Source of the DNA: Sandaracinus amylolyticus
GTDB lineage: Bacteria; Myxococcota_A; Polyangia; Polyangiales; Sandaracinaceae
Direction: 5' to 3'
NCBI RefSeq assembly: GCF_021631985.1
Contig: NZ_CP070225.1
Location: 5,828,001-5,892,000, forward strand
Length of the DNA: 64,000 nucleotides
Part shown: piece after piece, positions 45,071-52,475 of the stretch
How positions within the stretch are numbered: position 1 is the first letter of the stretch
Layout of the letters: every line of letters starts with the position of its first letter
Program-made: the position numbers and the translations under genes
The notes under the pieces: model-generated
Seen by the model: only the letters and a program-made list of their open reading frames with translations
Told to the model about the DNA's origin: nothing
The model's database searches: none

Positions 45071-47044
45071 ATGAAGCACCGCATCGTCCTCGCGCTCTGC
45101 CTCGCGCTCGCGCTGCCCGCCTGCGAGGGAGCGCCCCAGCCGGTCGACGACGGCGGCATCGCCGATGCCGACGGCGACTCGATCCGAGACGACCACGAGC
45201 GCACCGGGTTCTTCGACGCCGACACCGACGGCGACGGCACCTTCGATCACCTCGACGACGACTCCGACGACGACGGAGTCCCCGACTCGTTCGAGGCCGG
45301 CGACGACGATCCCGCGACCCCACCGGTCGACTCCGATCTCGACGGCATCCCCGACGTGCGCGATCCCGACTCCGACGCCAACGGCGTGCCCGACGGCCGC
45401 GAAGGCCTCGGCGACGGCGACGGAGACGGCATCCTCGACTTCGCGGACCTCGACGACGACGGAGACGGCATCGACGACGCGCGAGAGATCGGCAGCGCCG
45501 ACTTCCCGACCGACGCCGACGCCGACGGGCGCCCCGACTTCCGCGACCCCGACAGCGACGGCGACACGATCCTCGACGGCCACGAGGGCTTCTCCGACGT
45601 CGACGGAGACGGCACCCAGGACCGCTTCGACGACGACAGCGACGGCGACGGCGTGAGCGATCGCGACGAGGCCGGCGACGACGATCTCTTCTCGCTGCCG
45701 GTCGACACCGACGACGACGGCGTCGCGGACTTCCGCGATCGCGATGCCGATGGCGACGGCCTGCCCGACGGCACCGAGGTCGAAGAGGGCACCGACCCGA
45801 CCGTCGCCGACAGCGACGGCGACGGCGTGTCCGATCTGATCGAGGTCGGCGCCGGCACCGACGCGCTCGACGCATCGGTGAGCCCGCGCACCCGCGGTGA
45901 CTTCGTGTTCGTCGTGCCGTTCCGCGAGACCGCGCAGCCGCCGCGCGACACGCTCTCGTTCCGCACCAACATCGCCTACGCGGACGTGTACTTCCTCTTC
46001 GACACGACCGGCTCGATGACGGGCGAGATCGACGCGATGCGCAGCGCGGTGCAGGGCATCCTCGAGAGCCTCACCTGCGAGGACCTGCGCACGCTGTGCA
46101 ACGCCGACGCGCAGTGCGGCCCCGGCGCCGCGTGCGGCCCCGGCGGCACGTGCATCACCGATCCCCGCACCACGGGCTGCATCGCGAGCCTCTGGACCGG
46201 CGTCGGTGGGTACGGCGGATCGCCCGACTCGTACCGCAACTTCCTCTCGCTCCAGGCGAGCCCGACCGAGACGCGCCGTCGCCTGCCCGGCGTGGGCGCC
46301 GCGGGCGGTGGTGGCGACGAGTCGGTGTTCCAGTCGGTCGCGTGCGTCGGCGATCCCACGGTGTGCCGCAACGCCGACTGCGATCTCGGCGGCATCGGCT
46401 GTCCGGCGTTCCGACGCGACGCGCTGCGCACGCTCGTGCTGATCGGCGACGAGAAGAACGGCTGCACGACGTGCGGCGTGACCGCGAACGGCGCGGGCGC
46501 GCGCCTGCGCGCCGAGGACATCGTGATGCTCGCAATCGACGCCGACGCCGCCGGCACGCCGCGCGAGGACTTCCACGCGCTCCTGCGCGCGTCGGGGTCG
46601 GTCGACGCGTCGGGCGCGCCCTACTACGTGAGCGCGACCGAGGGCGCGGTGGTCGACGCGGTGAGCGACTCGATCCGCACGCTGGTCGATGGCTATCCGC
46701 AGTTCGTCGCGATCGACGCGGGCGATCTCCCGTTCGACGACGGCGACGCGCTGCAGTTCATCGATCACCTCGAGGTGAACACGAGCGGCACCGGCGCGTG
46801 CACCGCCGTGAGCTCGACGTCGGACACCGATCGCGACGGCCACGCGGACGCGTTCTCGGGCGTGCCGGCAGGCGTCTCGGTGTGCTGGGACGTCGTCGTG
46901 CGCGACAACGATCGGGTGCGCGCCGAAGGCCGCCCGCTGGTGTTCCACGCCCAGCTCACGGTCCGCGGCGATGCCTCGGTGCTCGACCGCCGGGTGATCT
47001 ACTTCTTGGTCCCGCCGATCATCGAGCCGCCGATCTTCGGGTGA
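45071..47044 (+). CDS. Lipoprotein with TSP3-type repeats and von Willebrand A domain
   Basis: 657 residues. Lipoprotein signal (LALCLALALPAC). Residues 30-280 are a run of about twelve Asp-rich calcium-binding repeats of the D-x-D-x-D-G type (DADGDSIRDDHE, DRDADGDGLPDG, DSDGDGVSDLIE). A VWA domain follows with the MIDAS start YFLFDTTGSMTGEID (near residue 312) and the later LVLIGDEKNGC, interrupted by a Cys-rich insertion (CNADAQCGPGAACGPGG). The C-terminus ends FLVPPIIEPP. Metal-dependent adhesion at the surface is a reasonable inference. Last gene of the operon. Confidence 0.88.
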   Translation: MKHRIVLALCLALALPACEGAPQPVDDGGIADADGDSIRDDHERTGFFDADTDGDGTFDHLDDDSDDDGVPDSFEAGDDDPATPPVDSDLDGIPDVRDPDSDANGVPDGREGLGDGDGDGILDFADLDDDGDGIDDAREIGSADFPTDADADGRPDFRDPDSDGDTILDGHEGFSDVDGDGTQDRFDDDSDGDGVSDRDEAGDDDLFSLPVDTDDDGVADFRDRDADGDGLPDGTEVEEGTDPTVADSDGDGVSDLIEVGAGTDALDASVSPRTRGDFVFVVPFRETAQPPRDTLSFRTNIAYADVYFLFDTTGSMTGEIDAMRSAVQGILESLTCEDLRTLCNADAQCGPGAACGPGGTCITDPRTTGCIASLWTGVGGYGGSPDSYRNFLSLQASPTETRRRLPGVGAAGGGGDESVFQSVACVGDPTVCRNADCDLGGIGCPAFRRDALRTLVLIGDEKNGCTTCGVTANGAGARLRAEDIVMLAIDADAAGTPREDFHALLRASGSVDASGAPYYVSATEGAVVDAVSDSIRTLVDGYPQFVAIDAGDLPFDDGDALQFIDHLEVNTSGTGACTAVSSTSDTDRDGHADAFSGVPAGVSVCWDVVVRDNDRVRAEGRPLVFHAQLTVRGDASVLDRRVIYFLVPPIIEPPIFG

Positions 47045-47063
47045 GGCTCGACGACACGTCGGC

Positions 47064-48053
47064 TCAGGGATCGACATCGCACCGCGCGGTGGTCTCGCCG
47101 AGCGCGTGACCATCGCTCGGATCGAAGCGGAGAACACGATCAGAGTGCGCGGCGTCGAGCACGCGTTGGCCGACCGCGCCATCGACGAGCAGGCCACAGA
47201 GCCATCCCTGGCCGGACGTCGGCACGTCCCACCGCGGCGCGAACGCCTCGTCGAGCAGCACCAGGCGACGCTCCTCGGCGCGACGTACCACGAGGAGCGT
47301 GCCGCGCGGCGTGTCCACGCACTCGTGGAGCTCACCTTCGAGCCCGGTGTCGATCACGTCGCGCGTTCCTCGTCGTCGTCGCGCGATCCCGTCGGACGTC
47401 TGCCAACCGAGCATCGTCGGTGTCGAGCACCAGACGTCGGGCAGCGGATCGGGCGGGAGCGCCACGCCGGTGTCGGCGTCGAGCACGCGGCCTTGGAAGA
47501 CGAGCTCACCACCCCGCGCCGCTGGCCAGTTGGGCATGCGACCCGGCTCGCCAAACACACGCCACGTCTCGCGACCATCGGCGAGCGAGACCCTGCGGAT
47601 CGCGCCGTCGTGCGATTCGAAAAGCGCTGTCTCGGAGATCACGACGCGCGCGCGAGCGTCGAACGCGCGCAGCTGGAAACGTGGCTCGCCGTCGTCGAGT
47701 CGCAGCGCAACGTGCTCGGCGGTCCAATCGTCGTGGTGCAGCTCGACGACGATCACGCCGTCCGCCACGCGTGAGCTCACGAACCCGGCGAAGTCTCCGA
47801 TCCCCCCGAGCGACGTCGTCCACACGGGCTCACCGCTCGCCGTCGTTCGTTCGATCAAGAACTCGTCGCCGCCCGGCAGGTGCAGGCGGCGGTACAGCGT
47901 GATCGCGCCACCGTCGTCGAGATGCGCGCGATCGCGCGACCCGAGCCGCTCGTGCCGCACGAACACGACGTACCACCCGATCGTGCACAGCAAGCTCACC
48001 ACCGAGAGGCCACCGACGCACCCGAGCAACCCCGGCGACATACGGCGCTTCAT
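47064..48053 (-). CDS. Single-pass membrane protein with PQQ-like propeller
   Basis: 329 residues. One N-terminal transmembrane helix (GLLGCVGGLSVVSLLCTIGW) anchors a domain outside the cytoplasm. That domain has repeating beta segments ending in Trp-rich turns like PQQ/outer-membrane-assembly propellers: ASGEPVWTTSLGG, LADGRETWRVFGE, GELVFQGRVLDADTGVALP, APRWDVPTSGQGWLCG. No enzyme motif. It converges with the VWA lipoprotein (19-base gap) and its start abuts the long family-2 repeat at 48054. Confidence 0.72.
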   Translation of the reverse strand: MKRRMSPGLLGCVGGLSVVSLLCTIGWYVVFVRHERLGSRDRAHLDDGGAITLYRRLHLPGGDEFLIERTTASGEPVWTTSLGGIGDFAGFVSSRVADGVIVVELHHDDWTAEHVALRLDDGEPRFQLRAFDARARVVISETALFESHDGAIRRVSLADGRETWRVFGEPGRMPNWPAARGGELVFQGRVLDADTGVALPPDPLPDVWCSTPTMLGWQTSDGIARRRRGTRDVIDTGLEGELHECVDTPRGTLLVVRRAEERRLVLLDEAFAPRWDVPTSGQGWLCGLLVDGAVGQRVLDAAHSDRVLRFDPSDGHALGETTARCDVDP

Positions 48054-48413
48054 CGCGCGCGCAGCATCGCACGCATCAATTCCCGCGCGAAGCGCGCACA
48101 CGCGCGCAGCGCGGTGCGACTCGCGAGCGTCCGGGCCGCGGCGAAGCGCGGACCGGTCGCGAGCTCTCCCCAGCCTCACCCAGCACGGGGGCGAGCCGCG
48201 TCGCGGGCGCGGGGTGGAGGGGCTGGCGGGCCCACGCAGCGGGGCGGGTAGACGGCAACGCGAGATCGTCACGCGAGCGAGCAGAGCGCGCGACCGCGCG
48301 CGGCGCGAGCGAGCCTCCGCTTCCCGAAGCTCTCACCGAGCTGCGCACGGCAGCCGCGAGTACCGGCCCGCCAGACCCTCCACCCCGCGCCTCTCACCGA
48401 AGCGCTTCCGTTC
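48054..48413 (-). repeat. Family-2 structured repeat, copy E (about 340 bp)
   Basis: This 360-base gene-free gap holds an element that reads, on the minus strand, in alignment with the gap at 53832. Shared blocks are TCGGTGAGAGGCGCG, GGCCGGT, CTCGCGG and GACGCTCGCG, in the same order. Inverted arms lie at 48207-48232 and 48365-48390 (26 bases, one mismatch). It begins within 15 bases of the stop codon of the gene at 48414. No open frame in it looks like a gene. Confidence 0.75.
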
Positions 48414-49592
48414 CTAGAGGATCTGCTCGCTCATCGTGAAGTGATCCCGCACCCACGTGCGCAGCTTCGGCATGCCGAACCGATCCAAGAGCGGCAGGAA
48501 CGCGCGCTCGACACGATCCTCGCGCGTGATCGTCTCGAAGCTGCGCACCCCGACGTCGTGCGCCGCGAGCACGAAGGGCATCACCTCGGTGCGCCCTTCG
48601 TCGAACGCCTCGAACAGCATCGTCGCCTTCAGGTACGCCGCGGACACGTCGGCGAACCCCGGGCGCACGCCGCGGATGTGGCGGCTGAACGGCTCCGCGA
48701 TCACGCGGCGATCGGGCAGGTCGCGCAGGCCGTACTGCTCGAGCTGGATCTTGAAGAACGCGCTCGCGCTCACGCCCGGCAGGTCGCGCTTGCGACGCTC
48801 GGCCTCGTATCCCTCCGCGACCACCACCAGCGCGTGCTCGGCCTTCGAGAGGCCTTCCGCGATCTCGCGCAGCACCTCGTCGGGGAACGAGAAGAACGGC
48901 AGCACGATCAGGTGCGCGCGCGCCGCGACGCCGCAGTTGAGCGCGTGCCTGCCCGAGCGATTGCCCATCATCTCGAGCAGGTAGATCCGCTTGTGCGTGT
49001 AGCTGTCCTCGTAGAGGCCGCGCGCGATCTCCGCGCCCGCCTCGACGCCGGTGAGGAACCCGATCGCGCGATCCCCGCCGACGTCGTTGTCGATCGACAC
49101 GTTCACGAACGCGGTGGGCGGGCGCTCGTCGCCGAACGACTGGAGCCACGCCTTGCAGCCCTCGAACGTGCCGTTGCCTCCCACGCACACGAGGTGGGTG
49201 AAGCCCTGTGCGCGGAACGTCTGCGCGGCGAGATCGCGGGTCTCGCGCTGATGGAACCCGAGGTAGCGCTCCGAGCGGAAGTCGCTGCCCGCGTCCTGCA
49301 CCCGACGCCCCATCGAGCGCGCCGGGATGTTCTGCGCGAGCAGCTCGTAGCGCTCGCGCCGCGAGACCACCATGCGCTCGAAGCGCAGCTCGTGGGTCGC
49401 GTCGCCCGTGAGCGAGCGGAAGCCCTCGGTCGCCGCCCACACCTCGAAGCCGCGCCGCGTGCCCTCCTCGGTGAGCGCGACCGCGACCGACGAGTAGCCG
49501 GGCGCGTTGCCGCCATCGAACACGCACAGGAGACGACGCTCGCCGCGCGGGACGCGCGAGGGGCGGAGGAAGGGATTGGTCGGCTCGGTCAT
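48414..49592 (-). CDS. Divergent 6-phosphofructokinase-like protein
   Basis: 392 residues. The PFK fold is visible through its motifs: FDGGNAPGYSSV (PFK: GGDAPGMN), VCVGGNGTFEGC (PFK: GGDGSxxG), VSIDNDVGGDRAIGFLTG (PFK: TIDNDI...GF.T), EMMGNRSGRHAL (PFK: MGRxxG) and VVVAEGYE. The catalytic Asp of the IDND motif is kept, but the Asp in both glycine loops is Asn. These loops hold Mg-ATP or pyrophosphate in known enzymes, so activity may be changed or lost. Cytoplasmic. The gene stands alone; a family-2 repeat follows its stop. Confidence 0.82.
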   Translation of the reverse strand: MTEPTNPFLRPSRVPRGERRLLCVFDGGNAPGYSSVAVALTEEGTRRGFEVWAATEGFRSLTGDATHELRFERMVVSRRERYELLAQNIPARSMGRRVQDAGSDFRSERYLGFHQRETRDLAAQTFRAQGFTHLVCVGGNGTFEGCKAWLQSFGDERPPTAFVNVSIDNDVGGDRAIGFLTGVEAGAEIARGLYEDSYTHKRIYLLEMMGNRSGRHALNCGVAARAHLIVLPFFSFPDEVLREIAEGLSKAEHALVVVAEGYEAERRKRDLPGVSASAFFKIQLEQYGLRDLPDRRVIAEPFSRHIRGVRPGFADVSAAYLKATMLFEAFDEGRTEVMPFVLAAHDVGVRSFETITREDRVERAFLPLLDRFGMPKLRTWVRDHFTMSEQIL

Positions 49593-49691
49593 CGCACCGG
49601 ATCGGTAGCGTCGAACCGGGTGTCACCGCAAGCCTGAGTGTCGCCCACGGGGCGCATCGCCCCACGCGATGAGCGTGGTACATCGCGCCCC

Positions 49692-50663
49692 ATGACGAGC
49701 CGACGCACCCTGGTCCTCACGCGCCGCGAGGTGGAATCGGTCGCGACGATGCCGATGGCGGTCAGCGCCGTCGAAGAGGCGTTCGCCGCCCACGGTCGCG
49801 GCGAGGCGCGCATGCCGCCCAAGGTCTATCTGGACCTGCCCGAGCACGACGGGGACTTCCGCGCGATGCCCTCGGCGCTCGCGCACGTGGCCGGCGTGAA
49901 GTGGGTGAACAGCCATCCCAAGAACCCGGCGCGCCACGGCCTGCCCTCGGTGATGGGCGTGTACGTGCTCTCCGATCCCGAGACCGCGCTCCCGCTCGCG
50001 ATCCTCGACGCGACGTGGCTCACCGCGCTGCGCACCGGCGCGGCGGCGGCGGTCGCGTCGAAGCACCTCGCGTCGGGCGCGCCGCGCACCGTCGGGTTCG
50101 TCGGCTCGGGCGTGCAGGCGCGCACGATGCTCGCGGCGCACCGCGTGGTGTTCGGCGAGTCGTTCGAGCCGCTCTTCTCGGATCGCGATCCCGCGCTCGC
50201 CGAAGCGCTGGCGCGCGAGCTCGGCGGTCGCGCGGTGAGCGTCGAGGAGGCGAGCCGCGCCGACGTCGTGAACACCTCGACGCCGTCGCGCACGCCGGTC
50301 GTGAAGCGCGCGTGGCTGAGCGCGAGCGCGCACGTGAACGCGATGGGCGCCGACGGCCCCGGCAAGCAGGAGCTCGATCCCGACATCCTCGACGCCGCGC
50401 AGGTCGTGATCGACGAGCCCCACCAGGCCGAGCACTCGGGCGAGATCAACGTGCCGATCCACGACGGCCGCTACGCGCTCTCGAAGGTCGCGGGCACGCT
50501 CGGCGAAGTGATCGTCGGCGCGGCGACGATCGATCGCGGCGCGCTCACGGTGTTCGACTCCACGGGCCTCGCCATCCAGGACGTCGCGCTGGCGTGGCGC
50601 ATCGTCGAGGCCGCGCGCGCGAAGAGCGTCGGCGTCGAGCTCGATCTCGTCGGCGTGGGCTGA
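49692..50663 (+). CDS. Ornithine cyclodeaminase / alanine dehydrogenase / mu-crystallin family protein
   Basis: 323 residues from ATG 49692 (an in-frame start at 49638 adds a tail without homology). The family N-terminus MAVSAVEEAFAAHGRGEARM and PPKVYLDLP is followed by the Rossmann motif RTVGFVGSGVQARTMLAAH (near residue 135). Substrate-binding Lys in GVKWVNSHPKNPARHGLP and the ADVVNTSTPSRTPV strand are present. Members either cyclise ornithine to proline with NAD or reduce keto- or imino-acids with NAD(P)H; these cannot be told apart here. Divergent from the phosphofructokinase-like gene. Confidence 0.9.
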   Translation: MTSRRTLVLTRREVESVATMPMAVSAVEEAFAAHGRGEARMPPKVYLDLPEHDGDFRAMPSALAHVAGVKWVNSHPKNPARHGLPSVMGVYVLSDPETALPLAILDATWLTALRTGAAAAVASKHLASGAPRTVGFVGSGVQARTMLAAHRVVFGESFEPLFSDRDPALAEALARELGGRAVSVEEASRADVVNTSTPSRTPVVKRAWLSASAHVNAMGADGPGKQELDPDILDAAQVVIDEPHQAEHSGEINVPIHDGRYALSKVAGTLGEVIVGAATIDRGALTVFDSTGLAIQDVALAWRIVEAARAKSVGVELDLVGVG

Positions 50664-50677
50664 GCAAGCGTCCAACA

Positions 50678-50757
50678 TCGGCTCGCCCGCTCAGGGCCCT
50701 CCCGTCCACGTGCTCCGCACGCTCCCGTGCGGGCCCTGCGCGAGCGAGCACTCCAGC
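50678..50757 (-). repeat. Hairpin repeat, family 1, copy B
   Basis: Arms GCTCGCCCGCTCAGGGCCC (50681-50699) and GGGCCCTGCGCGAGCGAGC (50731-50749) pair in 17 of 19 positions. On the minus strand it aligns with copy A at 27391 over the whole length, from GGAGTGCTCG to CGAGCCGAT. It sits between two convergent genes, 15 bases after the stop at 50663 and touching the stop of the gene at 50758, where a two-way transcription stop would be useful. It has no T-run. Confidence 0.85.
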
Positions 50758-51312
50758 TCAGGGCGCGACGTCGAGCCAGCTCGTCGCGCGCGTCGCGCCG
50801 ATCGCGTCGAGCGCGCGCGCGTAGTCGACGATCCCGCTGAGCTCGTGGGTCGCCGGCGAGAGCGGTGAGCCCGCGAGCCAGTCCGCGGGCGGCCGGTAGA
50901 TCGCGCCGAGCGTGAGCCGCATCGTGATCGCGGGCCCGTCGTCGCCGCGCACCTCGACCCAGAGGACGGGGAGCACGGTCGTCGAGACCGGCTCCTGGTG
51001 CCAGCCGACGCGGTAACGCAGGGGCGCCCGCACCTCGCGTTCGCCGGCGATCCGCACGAACGCGCCCGCGCGATCGCGCCCCACCTGGACCACGCTGCGC
51101 AGCCTCCCGCGCGCGAGCCACGCGAGGAACGCGCACGCGAGCGCGAGCACGCCCGAGAGCGCGAGCACCTCGGGCAACATCGCGCGCACGTTCGCGTCGA
51201 AGACGCCGAGCACGAACGCGAGCGCGAAGAGCATCGCGAGCGCGCCGGGGACCGCGTAGGTCCACTCGCCGCGCTTCCGGATCGCACCGCGCTCGAACGT
51301 CACGTCCGCCAT
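50758..51312 (-). CDS. Hypothetical membrane protein
   Basis: 184 residues. Two transmembrane helices near the N-terminus (YAVPGALAMLFALAFVLGVF and VLALSGVLALACAFLAWLA), then a soluble domain of about 110 residues (VQVGRDRAGAFVRIAG, STTVLPVLWVEVRGDDGP, ELSGIVDYARALDAIG). No family recognised. It begins 4 bases after the stop of the upstream membrane gene, and the pair look like partners. A family-1 hairpin directly follows its stop. Confidence 0.72.
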   Translation of the reverse strand: MADVTFERGAIRKRGEWTYAVPGALAMLFALAFVLGVFDANVRAMLPEVLALSGVLALACAFLAWLARGRLRSVVQVGRDRAGAFVRIAGEREVRAPLRYRVGWHQEPVSTTVLPVLWVEVRGDDGPAITMRLTLGAIYRPPADWLAGSPLSPATHELSGIVDYARALDAIGATRATSWLDVAP

Positions 51313-51316
51313 TCGT

Positions 51317-51958
51317 TCACCAGAGGAAGTCGGGGCCGAGCTGGAGCACGGGCGCGCGCCCCGGGAACGCGCAGCCGCTCGCGCCGCGCGCGACCTCGTC
51401 GCCGTGCTCGTCGCGGATCGTGAGCTCGAGCTCGGCTCCGTCGCACATCTCCCAGGGCGCGGCGTGATCGCCGCCGGGCTCGGTGCCGCACGCGCCGCGC
51501 GTGACCGTGGACAGCGCGAGCGTGCGCGACGTGCCGGGCGCGAGCGTGATCGCGCCTTCGTGCTCGACGCGCAGGCGCGGACCGGGGTCGCGGTGCGGGT
51601 GATCGCCGCGCGCGTCGATCTCGAGGACGCGCGGCGCGTCGCCGAGGTTGCGCAGCTCGATGCGCCCGGGCTCGCACGCGATCGCGATGCGGCGCAGCTC
51701 GCGCTCGGCGCGCGCCGCGTGGTGCTCGGCGCGCGCACGGAGCGCCCCGTTCGCGAGCAGCGCGAGCCCGAGCACGAACGTCACCGGCCCGTTGAGCCAC
51801 AGCCACACGCCGCGCGCGTCGAAGACCGGCAGGTACTGCCCGGCCGCGCGCGCCCCCTCGCGCGCCAGGAGGTGACGCCGGCGGTAGGGCCACACGAACG
51901 CGCCGATCGCGACCGCGATCAGGCCGAAGCCGAGCGTCAGGACGGTCTCGTCGCGCAC
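51317..51958 (-). CDS. Hypothetical membrane protein
   Basis: 213 residues. Two predicted transmembrane helices (VLTLGFGLIAVAIGAFVWPY; VWLWLNGPVTFVLGLALLAN) flank a short loop. The C-terminal 140 residues are probably periplasmic and beta-rich (IELRNLGDAPRVLEIDARG, GTSRTLALSTVTRGACG) and contain four cysteines. First gene of a two-gene unit with the membrane protein at 50758. Upstream (to 52475) lies a long repeat-bearing gap. Function unknown. Confidence 0.7.
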   Translation of the reverse strand: MRDETVLTLGFGLIAVAIGAFVWPYRRRHLLAREGARAAGQYLPVFDARGVWLWLNGPVTFVLGLALLANGALRARAEHHAARAERELRRIAIACEPGRIELRNLGDAPRVLEIDARGDHPHRDPGPRLRVEHEGAITLAPGTSRTLALSTVTRGACGTEPGGDHAAPWEMCDGAELELTIRDEHGDEVARGASGCAFPGRAPVLQLGPDFLW

Positions 51959-51998
51959 GCGCAGAGGATACGATCACGCGGCGACGGCTCTCCCGACA

Positions 51999-52146
51999 CG
52001 ATCCCCTCCGTCGGCGGCTCGATCCCCTCCGTCGGCGGCTCCATCCCCTCCGTCAGCAGCCCGATCCCCTCCGTCGGCGAGCCGATCCCCTTCGTCGGCA
52101 GCCCGATCCCCTCTGACGGCAGCCCGATCCCCTCCGTCGACGAGCA
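51999..52146. repeat. Seven-copy 21-bp tandem repeat
   Basis: Seven head-to-tail units of about GATCCCCTCCGTCGGCGGCTC, starting at 52000, 52021, 52042, 52063, 52084, 52105 and 52126. Copies 1 and 2 are identical and the rest differ by 2-5 bases. The 21-base period keeps frame (IPSVGGS-like on plus, TEGIEPP-like on minus), but no start, ribosome site or flanking coding signal supports a protein. It lies in the gap between divergent genes. Confidence 0.85.
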
Positions 52147-52475
52147 GGGTCCCCGGCGTCGACGACGGGGGTCCCCTCTCCGCGTGCGCCGCGCCCCGTC
52201 ACACGCGACGCGATCCCCAGCGGACCGGCGCGCTCGCCCCGAGGGAGCGCGCTCGGCCTCGCGCGGGACCGCGTGACCCGACGACGGGATCACGACCGGC
52301 GTCGCGAGGGACTGCGCGGCGCGACGACAGGAGCGCGATGCACCACGCGAGGGACGTCGTCGGCCGAGCGAGGAGCGCGATCCGCCACGCGAGGGACCTC
52401 GTCGTCGTCCGAGGGCGCTCGCCGCGAGATGACGGGAGCGGCCACGTGCGGCGCGGGGCAGTACCATCGCGCGCG
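52147..52475. other. Gene-free region upstream of the monoamine oxidase, with direct repeats and hairpins
   Basis: No gene supported. Two direct copies of AGGAGCGCGAT...CCACGCGAGGGAC start at 52329 and 52371 (42-base period). Inverted pairs include CGTGACCCG/CGGGATCACG (about 52271-52293) and GCGCGCTC/GAGCGCGC (about 52229-52252). The promoter of the oxidase gene must lie here, but no clear consensus is visible. Confidence 0.5.

Noticed and set aside
42497-47335. A 1612-codon open frame on the minus strand opposite the lipoprotein operon
   Set aside because: It is antisense to three genes with clear signals and domains, and its translation is Arg/Ala/Val-rich without any motif; such frames stay open because of the GC-rich codon bias.
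48054-48413. A decayed gene between 47064 and 48414
   Set aside because: The sequence aligns with another intergenic element in the window and is dominated by inverted repeats, so a repeat explains it better.
51999-52146. CRISPR array or a translated peptide repeat
   Set aside because: The units are contiguous with no variable spacers and no cas genes nearby; open frames through the array lack starts, ribosome sites and non-repeat coding sequence.
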